Positions 34,196 to 44,024 of a stretch of DNA of 64,000 nt are shown here, one piece after another (the first letter of the stretch is position 1; each line of letters opens with the position of its first letter). The translations under genes and the position numbers were made by a program. A model generated the notes under the pieces. It had not been told where the DNA came from, ran no database searches, and saw only the letters and a program-made list of their open reading frames with translations. The DNA comes from CAVQZC01 sp963718315 (GTDB lineage Bacteria > Actinomycetota > Thermoleophilia > Gaiellales > JAICJC01): positions 558,001 to 622,000 of the forward strand of contig CAVQZC010000007.1 in assembly GCA_963718315.1 (NCBI GenBank). Direction: 5' to 3'.

Positions 34196-36415
34196 TTAGC
34201 CGCCCGGCGTGACGCGGTAGGCGTCGAACACCGCGTCGAGGTTCTTCAGCGCCGAGAGCAGGCTGCGCAGCGTCTTCACGTCGCCCACCTCGACGGTGTA
34301 CCAGTTGCGGGCCATCTGGTCGGAGACGTGGCCGCCGTACTCGACGATGTTGCAGCCGTACTCGGCGAACGTCCGCGCGACGTCCTCGAGCAGGCGCGGG
34401 CGATCCCAGGACTGCAGCGCGATGGTGACGCGGAAGGAGCTGGTCGCCGTCTCTCCCTCGTCCCAGCTCACCGCCGTGAACCGCTCCGGGTTGCGGCGCA
34501 GCGCCTTCACGTTGGGGCAGTCGTCACGGTGGACGGTGACGCCGCGGCCGAGCGAGATGTAGCCGACCACCTCGTCGCCGGGAACGGGCGTGCAGCACTT
34601 CGCCATCCGCACCAGGACGTCGCTGTCGGTGGCGCCGTCGACCACGATGCCGTACGTGGAGGAGGCGGCCGGGCGGCGCTGCGGCCGCCGGGTGATGGTG
34701 AACTCGGTCTCGGGCGAGACGACCTCGGCCGTCTTCAGCTTGCCGATCAGCTTCGAGACGATCTGCCCGACCTGGATCTTGCCGGCGCCGATCGCCACGT
34801 AGAAGTCGTCGGCCTTCTTGAAGCCGGTGTCCCGGATGATCCCGGCCAACAGCGGCGACGAGGCCACCTTCTGATGCGGCAGCCCGTGGGACTTCAGCGC
34901 CTGCTGCAGGGACTCGCGGCCCTTCGCCTCCAGGTCTTCACGCGCCTGCTGGCTGAACCACTGGCGGATCTTGTTCTTGGCCCGCGACGTCTTCACCAGG
35001 TTCAGCCAGTCGCGCGACGGCCCCCGCGCCTGCTTGGCGGTCAGCACCTCGACGAAGTCGCCCGACTTGAGCGTGTAGTGCAGCGGGACGATGCGGCCGT
35101 TCACCTTCGCCCCCACACAGCGATGGCCGACGTCGGTGTGCACGGCGTAGGCGAAGTCCAGCGGAGTCGCCCCCGCCGGCATGCTCTTCACCTCGCCCTT
35201 GGGGGTGAACACGTAGACCTCGTCCGAGAACAGGTCGACGCGCAGCGTGTCCATGAACTCGCCCGGGTCGCGGGCGTCGTTCTGCCAGTCCATCAGCTGG
35301 TTCAGCCACGGCAGCGACGCGGCGTCGCGGCCGGCGTCGTCGCCCTTCGTCTTGTAGAGCCAGTGCGCCGCGATGCCGTACTCCGCCGTCTGGTGCATCT
35401 CGGTCGTCCGCACCTGGATCTCGAGCGGCTTGCCCTGCGGCCCGATCACCGTCGTGTGCAGTGACTGGTACATGTTGAACTTCGGCATCGCGATGTAGTC
35501 CTTGAACCGCCCCGGCATCGGCTTCCACAGCGAGTGGATGACGCCGATCGCCCCGTAGCAGTCCTTCACCGAGTCGACCAGCACGCGCATGGCGGTCAGG
35601 TCGTAGATCTCGTTGAACTCCTTACCCCCCTGCGCCATCTTGGCGTAGATCGAGTAGAAGTGCTTCGCGCGACCCGAGATCTCGGCCAGCACGCTGGTCT
35701 CGTCCAGCTCGCGGTGCAGGATCGTCGCCGCCTCCTCGACGTAGCGCTCGCGGTCGCCCCGCCGCTGGTTGACCATCGACTCGATCTCGGCGTAGCGGCG
35801 CGGGTGCAGCGTGCAGAACGCCAGGTCCTCCAGCTCCCACTTGATCGAGTGGATACCCAGCCGGTGGGCAAGCGGGGCGTAGATCTCCAGCGTCTCGCGC
35901 GCCTTGGCCGTCTGCTTCTGCTTGGGCAGGGCGTCGATGGTGCGCATGTTGTGCAAGCGGTCGGCGAGCTTGATCAGCACGACCCGCAGGTCCTGCGCCA
36001 TCGCCACGATCATCTTGCGGTAGTTCTCGGCCTGGGCCTGCTCGCGGCTTGCGAAGTTGATCCGCGACAGCTTCGTCACGCCCTCCACCAGCAGGGCGAC
36101 GTCGTCGCCGAACTGGCTGCGGACACCCTCGACCTCGGCCGCCGTGTCCTCGACCACGTCGTGCATCAGCGCCGCCGCGATCGTCGCCGAATCGAGCTTC
36201 ATCCCGGCGCAGATCTGCGCCACGCTCCACGGGTGGTAGATGAACGGCTCACCGCTCTTGCGGTGTTGCCCCCGGTGGTACTCGCAGGCGTAGTCGAACG
36301 CCCGCCGGATCAGGTCCTCGTCGAACCTCGGGTTGTACGCCGCGACCTCGTCCAGGAGCTCCGCCAGGGGCGGGTCCTGCTCACGAGACTCGGTGGTGTT
36401 GGGCACGATCGCCAT
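34196..36415 (-). CDS. relA: Bifunctional (p)ppGpp synthetase/hydrolase Rel
   Basis: About 739 residues show the Rel/SpoT order. An HD hydrolase carries H-D-V-V-E-D and L-A-D-R-L-H-N-M-R-T. The synthetase carries D-L-T-A-M-R-V-L, R-F-K-D-Y-I-A (the RxKD form of bifunctional Rel) and S-L-H-T-T. A TGS domain (V-Y-V-F-T-P-K-G-E), a conserved C-C-T-P-V-P-G-D zinc-finger/helical region and a C-terminal ACT domain follow. It makes and degrades the stringent alarmone at the ribosome. The ATG at 36415 is chosen because TAGACT lies seven bases before it. It is downstream of recJ. Confidence 0.95.
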   Translation of the reverse strand: MAIVPNTTESREQDPPLAELLDEVAAYNPRFDEDLIRRAFDYACEYHRGQHRKSGEPFIYHPWSVAQICAGMKLDSATIAAALMHDVVEDTAAEVEGVRSQFGDDVALLVEGVTKLSRINFASREQAQAENYRKMIVAMAQDLRVVLIKLADRLHNMRTIDALPKQKQTAKARETLEIYAPLAHRLGIHSIKWELEDLAFCTLHPRRYAEIESMVNQRRGDRERYVEEAATILHRELDETSVLAEISGRAKHFYSIYAKMAQGGKEFNEIYDLTAMRVLVDSVKDCYGAIGVIHSLWKPMPGRFKDYIAMPKFNMYQSLHTTVIGPQGKPLEIQVRTTEMHQTAEYGIAAHWLYKTKGDDAGRDAASLPWLNQLMDWQNDARDPGEFMDTLRVDLFSDEVYVFTPKGEVKSMPAGATPLDFAYAVHTDVGHRCVGAKVNGRIVPLHYTLKSGDFVEVLTAKQARGPSRDWLNLVKTSRAKNKIRQWFSQQAREDLEAKGRESLQQALKSHGLPHQKVASSPLLAGIIRDTGFKKADDFYVAIGAGKIQVGQIVSKLIGKLKTAEVVSPETEFTITRRPQRRPAASSTYGIVVDGATDSDVLVRMAKCCTPVPGDEVVGYISLGRGVTVHRDDCPNVKALRRNPERFTAVSWDEGETATSSFRVTIALQSWDRPRLLEDVARTFAEYGCNIVEYGGHVSDQMARNWYTVEVGDVKTLRSLLSALKNLDAVFDAYRVTPGG

Positions 36416-36422
36416 CAATCAC

Positions 36423-36428
36423 AGTCTA
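36423..36428 (-). promoter_or_regulatory. -10 element of rel
   Basis: TAGACT on the minus strand is seven bases before the ATG at 36415. Confidence 0.45.
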
Positions 36429-36491
36429 GACGCCTAGGGTCAGTCCCTCTACGACGCCGATTCCCCGCTCCCTGCCTGAGAAAAACCCGTT

Positions 36492-38858
36492 CTATCCGGC
36501 TGCGGGCACCAGCGCCGGGCGATCGTCGGCCTCGGCGGCCGGGCTTGCAATTCCTTCCAGAAAACGGTCGACCGCGGCCGCTCGCTCGACAGCGCCGCAA
36601 TAGGTCGGAGAGCCTTCGAGGTCGACGCGGCCGGGACTGTCCGCCCGCGGGTCGAGCCCCAGCTCGTCGAGAACCCTCAAGCACTGCTCGAGGGTTTGGT
36701 CGGGGACATCGGGTGCCGCGCCCGCACGGAGCGCGCGCCAGACGCCGGCAAGCGTGTCGCGGACGGGCTCGCGCTGGTGAGCCAGGTCGCGCACGAACGT
36801 GACCTCCGACTGGCCCCACACCAGGTGCACCGTGGAGCGGCCCGAGCAGGCGTCGAGCCAGGCCGCCTGCTGGGCGTCGGCAGGCGGGTCCAGCACCACC
36901 AGCTCCCCGAAGCGCTCGGCCAGCGGATCGCCGTACTCGAGCAGCGCCAGGCTGGCGGCTCCGAACCGGTCGGGCCGCAGAGCGCGCGCGATGGCCTGCT
37001 CGCGTCGCGGTCGGTCGGCGACGACCACGGCGCAATCCGAGCCGCCGGCCAGCAGCCGCGCCACCGTCGCCACCTGGAGACCGCCCTCGCGGGCATCGCG
37101 GTAGCCCGATCCGGACGACTGCGCCGGCTCCGCCGGCACACCGGGGAGCGGCGCCGGGTCGCCCAGCGGCTGCACCGCCCGCAGCACCATCTGCGGCGTG
37201 ACCGTCCCGTTCCACTCGTTGCGATGGAGGCGGAACGCGACGTCCACCCGCCTGGCCTGCTGCATCTCGGCCAGCGTCGCTCCCAACCCGAACCCGACGG
37301 CGCGGCAGCGGAACCCGCCCAGCTCGACTGACATCCGCAAGTGGCGCCCCTCCCCCATCGCCTCGACGCCGTGGACGGCGGCGGCGGGACAGAGCAGGGT
37401 GACGTCTGGATTGCCCAGCCCGAACGGCTCCAGCCGCGCCAGCTCGTCGGCCAGCTCCAGCGACAGCTCGGCGGGCGCCACCACGGCGTCCACCCGCACC
37501 GCCGGGTTGAGGTCGCCGTCCTGCAGCGCATCGGCGGCATGAGCGGCGAGCCGCTCCGCCAGCTCGGGAATCCGCGCCGGGTCGATGGTCAGGCCGGCGG
37601 CGGCACGGTGGCCGCCGAACCGCAGCAGGCAATCGCCGGCGGACGCCAGCCCGCCGTGCAGGTCGTAGGCGGGGATGCTGCGGCCGCTGCCCTTCGCCTG
37701 CTCGTGGCCGATCGCGATCAGCACCACCGGCCGCTTGAACCGCTCGACCAGCCGTGACGCGACGATCCCGATCACGCCCTCGTGCCAGTCCGGCGAGGCG
37801 AGCACGTAGGCCCGGCGCTCGCGCCACTCGTCTTCCCTGGCCTCGACCATGGAGACGGCGTCCTCGAGAATCTCCTCCTCGACCGACTGCCGGCGGCGGT
37901 TCAGCGTCTCCAGCTGCTCGGCAAGCTCGGACGCGCGCTCATCGTCGGCGGTCAGCAGCAGCTCCAGCGCCGCGCCCGGATGTCCCAGCCTGCCGGCGGC
38001 GTTGATCCGCGGCGCCAGCCGGAAACCGAGATCGGACGCCCGCACGCGTGCCCGGTCGATCCGCGCCGCGCGCATCAGCGCCCGCAGGCCGGGGCGATCG
38101 GTGCGCGCGAGCCTCCGCAGGCCGGCGCGCACCAGCCTTCGGTTCTCGTCCTTCAGCGGGACGACGTCGGCCACGGTGGCCAGCGCCACCAGGTCGAGGT
38201 TGCGGTCGAGAGCGGCCTGGTCGCGGCCGGCCCGCCGCCACAGCGCCTCGGCCAGCTTGTAGACGACGCCGGTGCCGCACAGCTCCGGGAACGGGTAGTC
38301 CGACGGGCGGGTGCACACCAGCGGGCACTCGGGCAGCTCCTCGCCGGGCCGGTGGTGGTCGCTGACGATCACGTCCAGGCCGAGCCGCCGCGCCTTGCGC
38401 ACCTCGTCGACCGCGGTCACCCCGCAGTCCACGGTCAGCACCAGCGATACGCCGTCGCCCGCCAGCCGCTCGAGCGCCTGGCTGCCCACGCCGTAGCCCT
38501 CCTCGAACCGGCTGGGCAGGTGCCACACGACGTCCGCCCCGAGCTCCTGCAGCACCGTCACGGCAAGCGCCGTGGCGCAGATCCCGTCGGCGTCGTAGTC
38601 GCCGTGGACGCAGATCCGCTCGCTGCCCGCGATCGCCCGCTCGATCCGGTCGCACGCGGCTCCCATGTCACCGAGCAGCAGCGGATCGTGTGCCGGGCCG
38701 TCCTGCTCGAGCAGCTCGCTCGCCTCGGCGGCCGTGCCGCACCCGCGGCGAATCAGGACCTCGGCCGTGGTGCGGGACACGCCCAGCTCGCCGGCCAGGC
38801 GCAATGCGTCGGCCTCGTCACAGGGTGCGATCAGCCATCGGGGGGTCGATGCGTCCAC
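36492..38858 (-). CDS. recJ: Single-stranded-DNA-specific exonuclease RecJ
   Basis: The 788-residue protein has the DHH phosphoesterase motifs: H-G-D-Y-D-A-D-G (85-92), D-C-G-V-T, S-D-H-H-R-P-G (166-172), and the DHHA1 R-F-G-G-H-R-A-A-A-G-L-T motif. It degrades single-stranded DNA 5' to 3' in recombination and mismatch repair. It is longer than E. coli RecJ (about 577) by a C-terminal extension of about 200 residues as in Firmicutes RecJ. The GTG start is preceded by TAGCAT six bases upstream. Confidence 0.94.
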   Translation of the reverse strand: MDASTPRWLIAPCDEADALRLAGELGVSRTTAEVLIRRGCGTAAEASELLEQDGPAHDPLLLGDMGAACDRIERAIAGSERICVHGDYDADGICATALAVTVLQELGADVVWHLPSRFEEGYGVGSQALERLAGDGVSLVLTVDCGVTAVDEVRKARRLGLDVIVSDHHRPGEELPECPLVCTRPSDYPFPELCGTGVVYKLAEALWRRAGRDQAALDRNLDLVALATVADVVPLKDENRRLVRAGLRRLARTDRPGLRALMRAARIDRARVRASDLGFRLAPRINAAGRLGHPGAALELLLTADDERASELAEQLETLNRRRQSVEEEILEDAVSMVEAREDEWRERRAYVLASPDWHEGVIGIVASRLVERFKRPVVLIAIGHEQAKGSGRSIPAYDLHGGLASAGDCLLRFGGHRAAAGLTIDPARIPELAERLAAHAADALQDGDLNPAVRVDAVVAPAELSLELADELARLEPFGLGNPDVTLLCPAAAVHGVEAMGEGRHLRMSVELGGFRCRAVGFGLGATLAEMQQARRVDVAFRLHRNEWNGTVTPQMVLRAVQPLGDPAPLPGVPAEPAQSSGSGYRDAREGGLQVATVARLLAGGSDCAVVVADRPRREQAIARALRPDRFGAASLALLEYGDPLAERFGELVVLDPPADAQQAAWLDACSGRSTVHLVWGQSEVTFVRDLAHQREPVRDTLAGVWRALRAGAAPDVPDQTLEQCLRVLDELGLDPRADSPGRVDLEGSPTYCGAVERAAAVDRFLEGIASPAAEADDRPALVPAAG

Positions 38859-38864
38859 GGTCCC

Positions 38865-38870
38865 ATGCTA
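38865..38870 (-). promoter_or_regulatory. -10 element of recJ
   Basis: TAGCAT on the minus strand is six bases before the GTG at 38858. Confidence 0.4.
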
Positions 38871-38908
38871 GGTACCGGTGCGGACGGCGCGGCGCCTGCG
38901 TCAGGTGG

Positions 38909-40561
38909 TCAGAGCCGGCCGCTGCGGACGATCGACACCACCAGGATGAAGCCCAGGAAGCCGCTGATTCCGATGCCGATCCAGACCAGGAGCTGAACGC
39001 CGAAGATGTAGGGACCGCCATGCACCCCCACTCCGATCAGGGCCGCGCCGATCAGCGTTCCCACCATCACGATCGCGATCACAAGGCGATTGAAGAGAAC
39101 GTCGAACTTCCCGATCAACACCTCGAGCCCGCGGAGGTGGACACGGACGTCGATCTCGCCGTCGCGGAACTGCTCGAGCATGTCGTGCACCTGGAAGGGC
39201 AGCTCGAGCATTACCCCGCCGTAGCCGAGCAGCTCCTCCTTCCCGCGCTCGGCCAGCGCGCCTGGCGCGAGCTGCCGCGCCATCAGCTCTGCCGCGTAGG
39301 GCTCGGCGACCTCGAACACGTTGAAATCGGGGTACACCTCCACGCCGACGTTGCCAAGTGTGGCAAGGGTCTTGTCGAGCAGCGCGTAGCGGGTCGGCAG
39401 CCGCAGGTGCATCCGGGCGACCAGGTTGAACGCCTCGCGAATCACCTGGAGGGGATCGATCTCCCCCAGCGAGGCGCCGTGGTAGCGGTAGTAGATCTCC
39501 TGGAGCTCGAACCGGAGCTCATCCTCCTGGTCGCGGTTGAACCGCACCCCCAGCTCGTGCAGACGCTTTGGCAGCGCATCCACGTTCTCGTTGACGGCGT
39601 CCATCAGCAGTCGCGTCAGCTTGCGCATGTCCTGCTGGGTGAGGCTGCCGACGATCCCGAAGTCGACCAGCCCCAGCTTGTCGTCCGGCATCACGAAGAT
39701 GTTGGCCGGGTGCGGGTCGGCGTGGTAGACGCCGTGGCGGAAGATCATCTCCATCCAGCAGCGCGCGAGCAGCGTGGCCAGGCCCTTCCGGCGAGCCGGC
39801 TCGAGCGAATCGAAGTCGACGTCTGCGAGCTGGGCGCCGTCCAGCTGCTCGAGCGTCAGCACCCGCTCGGTCGAGTATGTCCAGTAGACCTTCGGGATCA
39901 CGATCTCCGGGGTGTCGGAGAACGCCTTGCGGAAGGTCTCCGCGTTGCGCGCCTCGATGCGGTAGTCGAGCTCGTGCCGGATCGAGCGCGCAAACTCGTC
40001 GACCAACTCGGTCGGGTCGACGAAGTCGAGACTGGGCACCCGTGACTTGACGATCTTCGCGACCTGTCGCAGCAGGACGATGTCGGACTCGATCTGCGCC
40101 GGCGCGGTCGGCCGCTGCACCTTGACCGCCACCCGCCGCCCCGTGACGAGCTCCGCGAGGTGCACCTGGCCGATCGACGCGGCCGCCACGGGCTCGCGCT
40201 CGAAGCTCGCAAACAGCGTTCCCACGTCGCCGTGCAGCTGTTCCTGGATCACCCGCTCGACATCCTCCCAGGGAAGCGGCGAGACGGCGTCCTGCAGCTG
40301 GCGCAGCTCGGCCGCGATCTCCGGCGGCACCAGGTCGGGCCGGGTCGAGAGCAGCTGGCCGAACTTGACGAAGGTCGGGCCCAGCTCGTCGAGCATCTCG
40401 CGCAGGTGCCTGCCCTGGGACTCGAGCGACTCCTGCTCCATGTCCGATCGCCGCCGCGGCCAGCGCTCAAACGCATACCCGAAACCGTGGCGTGCGGCGA
40501 CCTGGGCGATCTCCCGCACCCGTTGCATCGACCTGCGGCGCTGCGAGAGCCGATCGGGCAT
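38909..40561 (-). CDS. ABC1/UbiB (AarF)-family atypical kinase
   Basis: From the ATG at 40561 the product has 550 residues. It shows the ABC1 family marks: K-F-G-Q-L-L-S-T-R-P-D, A-A-A-S-I-G-Q-V-H, V-K-V-Q-R-P with the catalytic Lys, H-A-D-P-H-P-A-N-I-F and D-F-G-I-V-G. Two membrane helices close the C-terminus (about 490-545). UbiB proteins support quinone or isoprenoid-lipid metabolism at membranes; in actinobacteria the quinone would be menaquinone. Specific function is inferred. TACCAT seven bases before the ATG is the likely -10. Confidence 0.9.
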   Translation of the reverse strand: MPDRLSQRRRSMQRVREIAQVAARHGFGYAFERWPRRRSDMEQESLESQGRHLREMLDELGPTFVKFGQLLSTRPDLVPPEIAAELRQLQDAVSPLPWEDVERVIQEQLHGDVGTLFASFEREPVAAASIGQVHLAELVTGRRVAVKVQRPTAPAQIESDIVLLRQVAKIVKSRVPSLDFVDPTELVDEFARSIRHELDYRIEARNAETFRKAFSDTPEIVIPKVYWTYSTERVLTLEQLDGAQLADVDFDSLEPARRKGLATLLARCWMEMIFRHGVYHADPHPANIFVMPDDKLGLVDFGIVGSLTQQDMRKLTRLLMDAVNENVDALPKRLHELGVRFNRDQEDELRFELQEIYYRYHGASLGEIDPLQVIREAFNLVARMHLRLPTRYALLDKTLATLGNVGVEVYPDFNVFEVAEPYAAELMARQLAPGALAERGKEELLGYGGVMLELPFQVHDMLEQFRDGEIDVRVHLRGLEVLIGKFDVLFNRLVIAIVMVGTLIGAALIGVGVHGGPYIFGVQLLVWIGIGISGFLGFILVVSIVRSGRL

Positions 40562-40568
40562 CGCCCCA

Positions 40569-40574
40569 ATGGTA
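40569..40574 (-). promoter_or_regulatory. -10 element of the ABC1/UbiB gene
   Basis: TACCAT on the minus strand is seven bases before the ATG at 40561. Confidence 0.45.
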
Positions 40575-40650
40575 CGCGGACACGAGCCGCCGCGACGCGC
40601 CTGCTCCACCAAACCGGACTAGCCCGGTCGTCGCCGCCGGAGTTCCGTTG

Positions 40651-42033
40651 TCAGTTGAGGCTGCGGCCCTGCATGTCGCCCGGCACCGGCACGCCGAACG
40701 CGGTCAGGACGGTGGGAGCGATGTCGTAGAGCGACGCGTCGGCCGGCAGGGCCGCCGGCATGCCGGGACCAGCCATGATGGCGATGCCCATCTTGGCGTG
40801 GTTGGCGTCGTCGGGGCCGGTGTCGTTCTCGCGCACGTGGATGCGGCCGTCGCCGACCGACCCGATCGAGCGCCAGGTCAGGTTGCCGAAGTAGGCAATG
40901 AGGTCGGGAGCCACGCCGTTGACCTCGTGGTAGAGGTCCTCCGGCCGGTAGACGCGGGTGCCGATGGAGGCGCCCTGCTCGTCTCCCAGGGCCTCCAGCT
41001 TCTCGATCAGCTCGGAGCGCACCGCCTCGTAGTCCTCGGGTGCGATCACGCCCTCCGGCTCGCGTCCGCGCACGTTGAGGAAGATCCGCGAGTAGTAGCC
41101 GCCGTCCGCCCATACCTTGGTGCCCGACCAGTCGATCGTGGTCTTGCCGATCGGGGTCGGGCTCTGGGGCGGATCGACCAGGCGCAGGTAGCCGTTCTGC
41201 ATCAGCCACTCGTTGATCTGGATGCCGCCGAACATCGACTGGGCGCCGTGGTCGGACACGACCATCACCGCGGTCTCGTCGCCGAGGCCCTCGATCAGCC
41301 TGCCGACCTCCTCGTCGACCAGCTTGTAGTAGTCGCGGAAGGCCTGCTCCCACTTCGTGCCCGGCTCGTAGTCCGGATGCTTGGGGTCGTAGAAGCGCCA
41401 GAACCCGTGGTGCAGCCGGTCGGTGCCCATCTCGACCATCATCAGGAACTCCCAGGGGCGGGTGTCCCGGAGATGCCGCGCAACCGCGAACCGGCGCTTC
41501 GTCATCTCGACGATGTCGTCGTAGATCCGCTCCTTCTGGTCGGTGCGGAAGTCGGGGACGTCGAGCATGTACTCCCCCACCACCCCGGCGATCTCCTCCC
41601 GGAGCTGCTCGGGGTAGGTGTACCGCGACTCGGTCGACGGCGACAGGAAGCAGCCGATCATCTCGCCGTTCACCGGCCGTGGCGGGAACGTCATGGGGAC
41701 GCCGATCGCGACGACGTGCCGGCCGGTGCGCCCGAGGATGTCCCACAGGCGGGCGTGCGTCATCTTCTCGGACGTGGCGAAGGTCAGGCCGTCGTAGCTA
41801 TGGTCGGCGCGGTTTCGAAAGCCGTAGAAGCCGAGCGTGCCGGGATCCTTGGAGGACATCATGCACGACCACGCTGGGACGGTGATCGGCGGGTCGCAGG
41901 ATTCCAGGTTGCCGAAGCACCCCTGCTCCATCAGCCCCCGCAGCACCGGGAGATCCTCGCGCATGTCCTCGAACACGATCTCGGGCGGTGCGCAGTCGAG
42001 CCCGATGATCATCAACCGCTTGGGAGCTGCCAT
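40651..42033 (-). CDS. Alkaline-phosphatase-superfamily phosphodiesterase/nucleotide pyrophosphatase
   Basis: The 460-residue protein begins M-I-I-G-L-D-C-A-P-P (metal Asp) and continues P-I-T-V-P-A-W-S (nucleophile Thr/Ser region). A D-R-L-H-H-G-F-W motif and V-V-S-D-H-G-A-Q-S follow, which carry the second metal site. No signal peptide is seen, so it is cytosolic or exported another way. Family members near glycan clusters act on lipid- or nucleotide-linked phosphodiesters. It lies downstream of a glycosyltransferase and has its own -10, so it may act on the same surface molecule. Confidence 0.85.
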   Translation of the reverse strand: MAAPKRLMIIGLDCAPPEIVFEDMREDLPVLRGLMEQGCFGNLESCDPPITVPAWSCMMSSKDPGTLGFYGFRNRADHSYDGLTFATSEKMTHARLWDILGRTGRHVVAIGVPMTFPPRPVNGEMIGCFLSPSTESRYTYPEQLREEIAGVVGEYMLDVPDFRTDQKERIYDDIVEMTKRRFAVARHLRDTRPWEFLMMVEMGTDRLHHGFWRFYDPKHPDYEPGTKWEQAFRDYYKLVDEEVGRLIEGLGDETAVMVVSDHGAQSMFGGIQINEWLMQNGYLRLVDPPQSPTPIGKTTIDWSGTKVWADGGYYSRIFLNVRGREPEGVIAPEDYEAVRSELIEKLEALGDEQGASIGTRVYRPEDLYHEVNGVAPDLIAYFGNLTWRSIGSVGDGRIHVRENDTGPDDANHAKMGIAIMAGPGMPAALPADASLYDIAPTVLTAFGVPVPGDMQGRSLN

Positions 42034-42038
42034 CCGAA

Positions 42039-43148
42039 TCAGTCTACGGGCCTTTTCCCTGACAGACGCCGGTAGAGGTCGATACAGCGGTCGGTCTCGC
42101 GGGCGGCGTCGGCACGTTCGCGGACGACATCGCGATTGCGCGCGCCCATCCGCGCCCGCAGGCCCGGGTCGGAGAGCAGCCTCGCGATCGCGGCCGCCGT
42201 TGCCTCGACATCGCGCAGGGGGACGATCTCCGCTCCCTCGTCCTGGTCGATCAGCTCCCGGATCCCGGGCAGGTCGGAGACGACCACCGGCAGCGCCGAT
42301 GCCATCGCCTCAAGCAGCGAGGACGGCCTGCCGGAGTCCGAGGAGGGGATCGAGACCGACAGCTCGCAGCCGGCGAAGGCCGCCGGGAGGGCCCCCTCGT
42401 CGAAGCGGGCGAACCGCACGGCATCGGCCACCCCCAGCCGCTCCGCCTGTGCCCGCAGCGCCTCCGTTCCGGGGCCGTCGGCCATGAACAGGAATGCGGC
42501 CTCGGGAACCTCTCGCTGCACGAGCGGCACGGCGTCCATCAGCACATCCAGGTTGTAGATCTCCTTGTGCAGCCGCGGCGAGGCCACCACCGGCCGCCCG
42601 GCCAGGCCCAGCCCGTCGACCACCGAGCGGTCGCGCCGGCCGGAGAACCGCTGGGTGTCGACCCCCCAACCGATCTCGTGCACCCGGTCGGGGGGCGCGC
42701 CGAGCTTCAGCACCGCGTCGCGCAGCACCAGCGAGTTGACGGTCACGGCGTCGGCGTCGCGCATCAGCCGCTCCGCCCACCGCCGCCGGTCGGCAGAGCG
42801 CTCGGGGATGACCAGCACATCGCTCCCCCACGCCTGGTGCAGCAGCGGCCGGCGGCCGGTGCGCCAGGCCCACTCACCGTAGGGGAACAGGAAGTGGGCG
42901 TGGACGGCGTCGGGCCGCAGCTCGTCCAGCCGGCGGCGCAGATACCGGCGCCGCCAGAGCTTGCGCAGCCCGACTCCGCCGGGGATGCCACGACCGAGGA
43001 TGTCGTGCACCTCGACGCCGGGGACGGGCTCGGGCGCCTCCGTGAACAGGTGCACCTCGTGGCCGCGGTCGGCGAGCCGCCGCGCCCAGCGCTTGGTGTG
43101 GATGCTCCGGCCGGGTCCGACCAGCGCGATGCGAAGGGGGTCGGTCAC
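42039..43148 (-). CDS. GT4-family glycosyltransferase
   Basis: The 369-residue GT-B enzyme begins I-A-L-V-G-P-G-R-S-I-H-T-K-R-W-A-R-R-L (N-terminal acceptor fold). A W-G-S-D-V-L loop, N-S-L-V-L-R-D, and the C-terminal sugar-nucleotide-binding E-A-M-A-S-A-L-P-V-V-V-S-D-L-P-G with its preceding P-S-S-D-S-G-R-P-S-S-L-L follow. It uses a retaining mechanism on a nucleotide sugar. The GTG start is nine bases after TATCAT. It diverges from the sulfotransferase operon and together they appear to make a surface glycan. Confidence 0.9.
   Translation of the reverse strand: MTDPLRIALVGPGRSIHTKRWARRLADRGHEVHLFTEAPEPVPGVEVHDILGRGIPGGVGLRKLWRRRYLRRRLDELRPDAVHAHFLFPYGEWAWRTGRRPLLHQAWGSDVLVIPERSADRRRWAERLMRDADAVTVNSLVLRDAVLKLGAPPDRVHEIGWGVDTQRFSGRRDRSVVDGLGLAGRPVVASPRLHKEIYNLDVLMDAVPLVQREVPEAAFLFMADGPGTEALRAQAERLGVADAVRFARFDEGALPAAFAGCELSVSIPSSDSGRPSSLLEAMASALPVVVSDLPGIRELIDQDEGAEIVPLRDVEATAAAIARLLSDPGLRARMGARNRDVVRERADAARETDRCIDLYRRLSGKRPVD
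42041..42046 (-). promoter_or_regulatory. -10 element of the phosphodiesterase gene
   Basis: TAGACT on the minus strand is seven bases before the ATG at 42033 and lies inside the end of the glycosyltransferase gene. Confidence 0.45.
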
Positions 43149-43195
43149 GCGGCGAGGATGATAACGAGCGAGCGACCCGGCACCCTCCGACCCGC

Positions 43196-44023
43196 ATGGA
43201 AACTAGAATCCCGCGCCGAACGCCCCGGATCGTGGACGAGCACACATTCATCTTTGTCGGCGGCATGCACCGCAGCGGGACGACCATGCTCGCGCGCTAT
43301 CTCGGCGAGCATCCGGACGTCAGCGGCTTCGCCGATACCGGAGTCCCGGAGGACGAGGGGCAGCACCTGCAGACCGTCTACGTCCGCCCCAGCGCGGAGC
43401 GCCAGTCGGGCAGGTTTGCGTTCGACCCCACCGCCCACCGCACTGAGAGCTCTCCCCTGGTCACGCTGGAGAACCGCCGGTCGCTGTACGAGCAATGGTC
43501 GGAGCACTGGGACACCTCCCGCACCTACCTGCTCGAGAAGTCGCCGCCCAACCTGATGTGCACCCGGTTTCTGCAGGCGATGTTTCCCGAGTCGCGGTTC
43601 GTGATGGTGATCCGTCATCCGATCGCCGTCGCCTGCGCCACCCAGAAGTGGAGCGCCACCCGCCCCCACTCGCTGATCCAGCACTGGCTGGCCGGCTACG
43701 AGTGCCTGGCCGGCGACCTGCCTCACCTGCGCCACGCGCTGGTCGTCCGCTACGAGCGCCTCGTCCGCGACCCTGACGGCGAGATGGCCCGGGTGTTCGA
43801 CTTCCTCGGCCTCGACTACATCGACGCCGACCGCACCACCCGGCAGGGGGTCAACGACCAGTACTTCGACACCTGGGACGCCCGTGCGAAGAACCCCGCC
43901 AAGCGCGCGTACCTGGCGCTGACCGCCGCCCGCTACGAGCGGCGTACGCGGCGGTTCGGCTACAGCCTGCTGCACCCGCGGCGCGAACCCTGGCCGGTTG
44001 CCGGCATTCCGGGGCTGGACTGA
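43196..44023 (+). CDS. Sulfotransferase
   Basis: The 275-residue cytosolic protein has the PAPS 5'-phosphosulfate loop F-V-G-G-M-H-R-S-G-T-T (about residues 20-30) and the 3'-phosphate motif F-V-M-V-I-R-H-P-I-A-V-A (about 140-151), then R-Y-E-R-L-V. It transfers sulfate to a hydroxyl or amino group, probably on a sugar of the neighbouring glycan pathway. Upstream GTG or ATG starts are both possible; the ATG gives an N-terminal extension of twelve residues over the fold. The flippase begins two bases after its stop. Confidence 0.87.
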   Translation: METRIPRRTPRIVDEHTFIFVGGMHRSGTTMLARYLGEHPDVSGFADTGVPEDEGQHLQTVYVRPSAERQSGRFAFDPTAHRTESSPLVTLENRRSLYEQWSEHWDTSRTYLLEKSPPNLMCTRFLQAMFPESRFVMVIRHPIAVACATQKWSATRPHSLIQHWLAGYECLAGDLPHLRHALVVRYERLVRDPDGEMARVFDFLGLDYIDADRTTRQGVNDQYFDTWDARAKNPAKRAYLALTAARYERRTRRFGYSLLHPRREPWPVAGIPGLD

Positions 44024-44024
44024 C